In this document: positions 57,926-64,000 of the stretch, one piece after another
Numbering within the stretch: position 1 is the first letter of the stretch
Layout of the letters: every line of letters starts with the position of its first letter
Assembly: GCF_901001135.1 (NCBI RefSeq)
Contig: NC_042621.1
Span: 213,203,898 to 213,267,897 of the forward strand
Reading direction: 5' to 3'
DNA: 64,000 nucleotides
Source of the DNA: Rhinatrema bivittatum
Taxonomy: Eukaryota > Chordata > Amphibia > Gymnophiona > Rhinatrematidae
Position numbers and translations under genes: made by a program
The notes under the pieces: generated by a model
Databases searched by the model: none
What the model was told of the DNA's origin: nothing
Seen by the model: only the letters and a program-made list of their open reading frames with translations

Positions 57926-59169
57926 TGTCACAAATATGGCTGCTAGGCAGCCCCTCCACTAACCAAGACCCTGACTGGGCCACGCTTGGATCTGCTCAGG
58001 CCGCCGCCTTGAAGGCTGCATGACGCAGCAAAGCCAGCCTTATAAGAACCTCTCTCACAAAATACTCCCCACTTCAGGGTGGAGTCTCCTCTCTGCCTTT
58101 GGCCACTTTTTCTTGTGCTCTTTCCTTTATTGCCTTGCCCTTATTTTTTGTTCTTGAACCGTTCCCTGTTTAACTTTGCCTTGTTCTGTGTATAGCTCCT
58201 ACCCTGTTTAGGCCTTCTAGCCTGTCTGCCTTGCTTTGTCTTGCCTGTGCTCCATGCCTTGTCCTAGTCTTGTTTGGACCTATCCTGTCTGCCTGCATTC
58301 CATGTCCTATCCTGTCCTGTCTAAGTCCTCCAGTTCCTCCCTTGCCTGTGTGCTTCTGCTCCCTGTAGACTTCCCAGTGGCCCTCCTGCTCCCTATGGGC
58401 TTCCCAATGACCCAGCTGTTCCCTGTGGGCCTCAGTATTCCTCCTGTGTCTTGCCCAGGCCTCCTAGAGGCCTATGCATATATACCTGCTTGTGTGTTTT
58501 ACTTCATTCCTGCATGCCTTGGTTCTGCCAGTCTTGACAATAGCTTTTCTGTGTCTTGCCAGTGCTTTCTCTGTTCCTGTGAGTACTATGTGAGAACTAT
58601 GGAACTCCCTCCCAACCAAACTGAGAACACAACAACATTTAAAAACCTTCAAAAAAGAACTAAAAACTTGGATGTTCACCACAGCCTACCAAAACACCCT
58701 ATGACTCTAAGATACATCTTTCCTCCCTATCAACCCATATAAACATGCAGACCCAATCCAAAACACATAATTTAACCTGTACAATTTACAACCAAGATTT
58801 GTTTATAACGAATAAGATAACTATGTTAACAAGCGTATGAATTTTTGAACACTCTATTAAACATCAAAACTTTGTAAACCGTTGTGATGGCGAAACCAAA
58901 TGACGGTATATAAAACTTAATAAATAAATAAATAAATAAATAAATAAAATACTCTGTTCCTCATTCTGTGCACTACTCTCCAAACGATCTCCCAGCCACC
59001 AGCACTGAAGGACTTACCACTAAGGGAAGGTAGCTGGTCAGGAAGAAGATCTGCACTGGTCCTGTCTTCTCCTGACCCTTGCAGAAGACCACATGCCTGA
59101 CCTGCCTGCTCCTGACTCCTACTCCTTCCTCTTGGCAGCATCCCCAAATCGGCCAGCCCAGCCATGTCA
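57926..59169 (+). repeat. 3' LTR, enlarged by an L2 insertion
   Basis: Begins TGTCACAAATATGG and ends AGCCATGTCA. Removing the L2 fragment and its 10-bp duplication leaves about 861 bp, the same length as the 5' LTR. The sequence has clearly diverged from the 5' LTR, so the insertion is not recent. Confidence 0.9.
58579..58951 (+). mobile_element. L2 LINE 3' fragment in the 3' LTR, TSD CTCTGTTCCT
   Basis: CTCTGTTCCT occurs at 58569-58578 and 58952-58961. The insert encodes an L2 C-terminal remnant (LPTKLRTQQHLKTFKKELKTW with small frame noise). It carries an L2-type 3' end, AAACCGTTGTGATGG...GACGGTATATAAAA, and an (AAAT)n tail at 58918-58948. This is a classic 5'-truncated target-primed insertion. 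Confidence 0.85.
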
Positions 59170-59252
59170 ATTAGACAAAAACAAATTATGTGGTTTAGCC
59201 ATCTAATAGGAATGAATGTCTTGAAAATAAACTGACCCAGAAAAATTATATA

Positions 59253-60427
59253 TGTAACTCCTTTTTTTGGAGGATTATTGTTCCATGGGGCACGCAACTA
59301 ATTTATTTCTTCGAGGCTGCTCTGGCTAATCATTCCATCCTTTGCAGTCTTAATCCCTGGGGGGGGGCGTGGGGGGGACTCTTTTTATGGGGGGAAGCTC
59401 TCACTTATGGCCCAGATGCTGGGTTGCCAGTGTGTGTATAGTCATCTGGTGCTTCCCATGAGGTGAGAGGCTTTAAGAATTCAGACAGGACCAGGTCTGG
59501 GTATTAAAATAAAGTTTATTGATTGATGATAATAATTAAAGTCCTTTTTTCCAGAAGTGTGAGTTTACAACTGACTGGTGGTACATTACTGCTTTTCCTC
59601 TATAGGCAGGTGTCCTTAATCCAGACCCCTGAGTGGAGCCCATAGTGATTTTAATTGCATATAACTCTCCCAGCGGCTTTGCGGAAATCCTATTCAAGGT
59701 TTCTCCAACTTTATTGAAAAAATCCTACCTTTAGACATCTTCTCCTCAGACACCCAGCCTATATTGGTCCTTTGGGTAGAAATCTGGATGGGATCTCCTG
59801 ATCTTGTTCTTCCCTCCTTTGGTAGATCCTTTCAAACTTTATTCTCTGATCTTTCTGGGGGACTTCTCATAAGGAAGAGTCAGTAGGATCAGGCTATTAC
59901 TTCTGCGCTGAAATCCCAGTGGAGAGGTGGGATCCAAAAATCTTTCCAGACTGTTTAAGTTCAAAGCATACTTGTAGAGGTAAAACTGTATATCTCCTCT
60001 GCCTTCACTGTCTCTTGCAGCAGGATCCATCACTGGTGCTTGCCTACCTAGGGTCTAGAGTAGGTGCACAGGTCTCTTGCCCCTGTAGAGAGCCCCTTCA
60101 CCCCAAAGGGGTATCAGGCTTAAAATCTCTCTCTCTCTCTCTCTGTAAAATAGGAGAAGGACCCTTAGGGAGGTGTCACTTTGAAAATAAACTCCTTTGG
60201 GTGAATGTGAGAGGCCCTACCAGAGCGTGGAAAAAAATATATCTTGCTCTCTGACTTCTCTCTGACTGAATCCCACTGTGTAATAAAATGGCTGGGCTAA
60301 ATACTGGTCAAACATCTAATCCAGACTCTCCAGGTGGGAGAGACTGAGAGGGCTGGATGGCTTCTTAAGTGTGTTCTAAGGACAGGGACAGGGACATCCA
60401 GTGGCCAGATCGGGAGGGTCTGTCACA
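59253..60427. mobile_element. Solo LTR-like insertion (1175 bp), 4-bp TSD TATA
   Basis: The ends TGTAACTCC and GGTCTGTCACA form TG...CA inverted ends, flanked by TATA at 59249-59252 and 60428-60431. An AATAAAGTTTATTG block lies at about 59506 and a (CT)n tract at 60126-60145. A 4-bp duplication is typical of class I endogenous retroviruses, but TATA is low-complexity and could be chance. There is no coding sequence. Confidence 0.55.
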
Positions 60428-61737
60428 TATACAATGACAGAATGGTTGTAAAATCATATAAAGTCCACATAGTAGATGCATAGATGACATCAAAGATACA
60501 ATGAAGAAATATCAAATAGACATTGCAGAATCAACATCAAGTACTTATGGCCATTCCCTGTGCCTTCCCTTGACACCTATGGGGAGATGAGGCTAGTAAA
60601 GAAGAAGTTGGCAATGGGGGGCAAGAAAGAGTGGTGATCTTTATTTCCCTCATCGACCTTTGATGGCAGAGGTAGGTGGAGAAACCATCTGATGGGTTAA
60701 GGAAGTTAGGTGGACCTTGGGGCAGAGGTTACCTTTGATCTTTGTTGGGAATAGATTGGAGAACTGTGTCCCAATTTTCTTTCAACCACGTGGCTGGGGG
60801 AAGAAATCTGGACTCTGTTTTCTTGTGTTGGGGTAGGGGTATGGAATAGTTTCATAGTAACCCTGACTCCTTAGAATCAGGGAGTGGGGGAATTAGGACA
60901 GAGTGGTCCTTACTATTTTGATGTAGATGTATGGGGGGAGCAAGGTACATACTTTTTTCTTAACAGTCACTGACAAAAATTTTCAAGTGCCTGCTTGCCT
61001 ACTGTTTCTTTTGTAAGTTGTCTCCCAGGTTGGTGTCTCCATTGCTGTGCTATTCCCTGCACTTCCTGATCATCTGACCTACGTTGTTGTCCTCTCTCAC
61101 CTGATGACAGAGGGACCTTTCATCTCCTCGTTTCACCAGCGCCAATGCTCCTTGGTGCGTGCCTTTGTGCGGACTTTGGGAAGACTTTCATGTTTTCACT
61201 TTTACTTTCTGATTGGTAAGATTACGTTGATATTCTTGTCTCTTAAGCTATTTTTTATGCTGCTGGCTTTGCAATGTATTACTGCTGTTTTGACTGATTT
61301 TATGTCTGATTCAGATCCTGTTTTTGTGATCATGACTGAATCCAGGTCTGATTTAAATCTTATCTCTGTGGTTATTTCTGATTCTATGCCTGATTTAAAT
61401 CCAACTCCTGTTATTCTGGGAAAGGCAAATATTCAACAAACTCTTATCATGCTCAATATCCTCATATTCAACGACCCCCAGTTCTTCAGCATATTGTGCC
61501 TTTTTTCTCTTATCAGAGATTGTATGTTCATCATAGGACATTGCCATTGCAGCTTAAATGTGCTTTACTTAATGCACAATCTATTGTAAATGAATCTCAG
61601 TTGATTCTTGATCTTATGTACGCCACCTTTTGTTTCTAATTGAATCAAAGCCTGGCGATATTAGTTATCTATAACAAGCCTGCTCCCCTAATTGTACTTT
61701 ATTTCACAAAGACAGACCCAAATGTAAAGGAGGAGGT

Positions 61738-62151
61738 GTGGCACTTATATTTCAAAATGTGCTTTCCAGCAAGGAACTATCCATTAAATCTAGTTCAGTC
61801 ACAGAATTCCTTTTTCTTCAGATTCACAAGGTGTCTCAGTTCAATGTGTTATTAATTTATCAACCTCTTCCTATTAATAGTCAGAAGCTCCAGGACTTAA
61901 TTATGTTGATAAACGAATGCTCTATTAAGAGCTCCCATCCTATACTCCTGGGTGATTTCAATCTACATGTTGATGAGCCTGAGAATGTTATGGAATCCCA
62001 GCTGCTTTCTGCCATGTCAGATATTTCTCTTACTCAATGGATTAGCCAACCTACTCACAAAGACGGACATATTCTAGATCTATTTTTATCTTCACATAGA
62101 ATTCTTTTTCAAGTTGATTCTTTTAAATACTTTACCTTTCACATGGATTGA
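61738..62151 (+). pseudogene. L2 endonuclease-domain fragment
   Basis: This 137-codon frame contains GDFNLHVDEPENV (endonuclease catalytic Asp/Asn of the exonuclease-endonuclease-phosphatase fold) and THKDGHILDLFLS (the usual G-H-x-LDL stretch). The upstream half of the domain is in another frame. Confidence 0.88.
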
Positions 62152-63018
62152 CCATGTCATGACCATTCCTCCTTTAGAGCTGGTGGTGCCCCACACTCAG
62201 CCCACTATAGCAAAGATTGCCATTCAGAGTATTAGAGATCTTGATCTTGACAAACTTGTTCAGGCCATTGACTTCTCATCTTACTGATCTTCCTTTTGAG
62301 GACAAAACTTCAGCCTGGAATACCAACTTAAGATCAGCTTATGTTCAAATAGTCCCAAAGAAAATATGTTATCATGGTACCTTTCTGGTTTAAAAAATTT
62401 AAAAAGACATTAGATATCTTGAACACAAGTTGCAAAAAGATATGCACCTCAGGGGTGAGTACAATTGAAGGACAGTATTAAATATTATTTGTCTGCTATT
62501 AAATTGGTAAAAAAAAAGAGCTATTATAAAAATATCTTGGCAAAGTCACAAAATAAACCCAAGCAGTTAGTTCAGCTTGGCTCCTGTCTTTCAGGTTTTA
62601 AATCTAAGCATTGTTCCACCTCCAGTATATTTACCGCTGACAGACTTCACAGTGCTTTCAATGCTAAAGTATAAAATATCAGAGCAGAATTTTTGCCAGC
62701 TCTACTTTAACATTAACTCCTCAGCATCTTGTACTTCCTTCCTTTACACAGGATGATAAAATTCCTGTTAGTAAGCTGTCAGCTTTCAACAGTATTACCC
62801 CAGCAGGCCAACAACTTTTATTGCAACAAAAGAATCCTTAGAATCAGCTATGGACCCATTATCTTTTAAATTGGTGAGAAAAACTGATCTGGGACTGATG
62901 TCTCCATTAGTTACATTGTAAATTCCAGTCTAGCCACTGGAACATTGCTTCAGTCACTTAAATCTTCCATTGTTTGACCTGTGCTAAAAAAAAAAAAAAA
63001 ACCCAACACATTTAGATC

Positions 63019-63285
63019 TTGATCTTCCACAAAATTATCGGCCAATTTCCAACCTACCTACTCTTTCTAAGGTTATTAAAAAGGCTGTACAGTAGCAACT
63101 CTCCAATTTGCTGGAGTAAACATTTGTACTGCATCCAAGGTAATCTAGATTTAAGAAAGGTCACAGTTGTGACTGTTTTCATGGTTTTAATTAATGAAAT
63201 CAGTCTGCATTTAGATAAGAGTACCGCAGCCCTGTTAGTTTGTCTCAGTATGAGTGCTGCCTTTGACATTGTTGATCATCTGTAA
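63019..63285 (+). pseudogene. L2 reverse transcriptase fragment
   Basis: The fragment covers the RT start and the region up to motif A (SMSAAFDIVDHL, catalytic Asp). A frameshift and deletions separate it from the later motif near 63420 (GVPQGYVLSP-like). Confidence 0.85.
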
Positions 63286-63597
63286 TTTCTCAATCGATTA
63301 TCTGACATTGGAATCTGGGAACAGTTTGAAAATTGATTTAAGTAATTTCAGGAAAATCGGTCTTATCACGTTACCTGGAATGACACCACCTCTTCACCCA
63401 GTTCTCTAAACTGAGGTGTTCCTCAAGGTTACGTATTATCTCCCATCCCTTTTCATATATTTCTCACTCCCCTCACTATGCTGATACAAAGCCTAGGATA
63501 TAACATTGCAAGTTGTGATTTGGAATTGCCTCAATCACTTTCCAATTCATATAGTTGTTTAATCAAGATGGCAGACTGGTTGAAATCTTGCAAACTT

Positions 63598-64000
63598 AGG
63601 CCTGGATTTATCAAAATGCACTAAATATCGCATGCGATAGGAAAGGAGTATGTTTTATGGTAATAGGCTGTTTATCGCAAAGCATGCTATCTTAGCACTT
63701 TGCATAGGTATTACCACAAACTGCAATAACTTTTATACAGTAAGTACCAGAATTGTTGTAATTCCTACCTACAACCACTGGGGGGGGGGAGGGAGAGGTA
63801 GAGGGAAAGGGAGAGAGAGAGAGAGAGATTAGCTGTAAGGCCCTCATACTAGGTAGGTATTTATACCTCTATAAGAGGCCCACCTAGTTACTCGAGGTGA
63901 GGTTTAGGTATTAGTGTAGGGGTTAGGGGCCACTTTGACATTCAGAGTGCAATGTACGAACAGAACAGTACACTCTTGTGAAGATTTGATCACCTTCGGA
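63598..64000 (+). repeat. Fold-back repeat family 1, copy D (runs off the window)
   Basis: Begins GGCCTGGATTTATCAAAATGC. It contains ATTACCACAAA, a poly-G plus (GA)n tract at 63780-63828, CTCGAGGTGAGGTTTAGG and GTGAAGATTTGATC. It is the inverse of copy A at 570-1478 and is inserted in the L2 reverse transcriptase. Confidence 0.7.

Larger units (their letters stand above)
53688..59169 (+). mobile_element. Complete non-autonomous LTR retrotransposon, TSD ATTAG
   Basis: Two related LTRs (53688-54547 and 57926-59169) enclose about 3.4 kb. ATTAG is repeated at 53683-53687 and 59170-59174, exactly at the LTR ends. A purine-rich tract (GGGAGAGGGGAGGAG, about 57890-57906) before the 3' LTR fits a polypurine tract. 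No protease, reverse transcriptase, RNase H or integrase motif is present, and I could not identify a primer-binding site after the 5' LTR. A CR1 fragment (57091-57640) and an L2-type tail (55143-55230) lie in the interior. Confidence 0.88.
61040..63598 (+). mobile_element. L2-type LINE, frameshifted
   Basis: In order: a 5' segment of uncertain content (61047-61540); endonuclease-domain remains from about 61540 (LNAQSIVNESQLILDLMYATF, LIESKPGD, then GGVALIFQNVLSSKELSIKS and HPILLGDFNLHVD, the latter carrying the conserved GDFN); then reverse transcriptase remains (NYRPISNLPTLSKVIKK near 63040, TVFMVLINEISLHLDKSTAALLV, SAAFDIVDHL). It ends within WLKSCKL at about 63590, where family 1 copy D is inserted. 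Many frameshifts, so inactive. Confidence 0.88.

Noticed and set aside
61047..61589. 180-codon frame as a membrane protein
   Set aside because: Its end runs into L2 endonuclease-domain sequence in another frame, so it is LINE-derived. The hydrophobic part is not a known family.

Overview
This window is nuclear DNA of a vertebrate, almost entirely intronic and built largely from transposable elements. The only host coding sequence I can support is one 167-bp exon on the minus strand (17801-17967). It encodes 55 residues of cGMP-dependent protein kinase 1 (PRKG1) and is the first exon shared by the I-alpha and I-beta isoforms. On that reading, 1-17800 lies in the following PRKG1 intron and 17968-64000 in the preceding one. 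The repeat mix (CR1/L2/Rex1-type LINEs, abundant hAT-type elements, fold-back elements, Gypsy/ERV-like LTRs, and no Alu, B1 or mammalian L1) suggests a large repeat-rich amphibian genome. A caecilian is my best guess, by inference only.

Layout. 1-6055: ancient interspersed repeats, a fold-back family copy (about 2392-4258) cut by a 774-bp hAT MITE with perfect 8-bp target duplications, then a hAT-like element stuffed with about 18 copies of a 56-bp minisatellite. 6056-18300: mostly unique intron with a possible tRNA-derived SINE, a GC-rich hairpin repeat, a long polypurine tract and the PRKG1 exon. 18308-23280: a dense nest in which a CORE-SINE was split by an inverted-repeat element, that element by a 2.2-kb hAT element, and this locus then suffered an in-situ inverted duplication that left a 1.4-kb near-perfect palindrome. 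23280-28900: a probable hAT relic, a hairpin-rich element and a unit bounded by perfect 68-bp inverted repeats. 28880-33850: a decayed LINE interrupted by nested elements and by a 911-bp solo LTR.

35100-45030: two adjacent LINE copies with broken reverse transcriptase genes. One is split by a 4.26-kb hAT-like element (8-bp target duplication) that carries about 18 copies of a 143-bp minisatellite and a head-to-head pair of about 48-bp repeat arrays. 45365-51500: two hairpin-chain elements, unique intron, a 777-bp hAT element and older repeats. 52600-60430: a candidate solo LTR, a complete non-autonomous LTR retrotransposon (53688-59169, target duplication ATTAG) with a decayed CR1 fragment inside and an L2 fragment in its 3' LTR, then another solo LTR-like insertion. 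61040-64000: an L2-type LINE with endonuclease and reverse transcriptase remains, cut at its end by another fold-back family copy.

The kinase exon is the only functional gene part. The rest is a layered record of insertions that can often be ordered in time from target duplications. I see no operon, CRISPR array, rRNA or intact tRNA gene.
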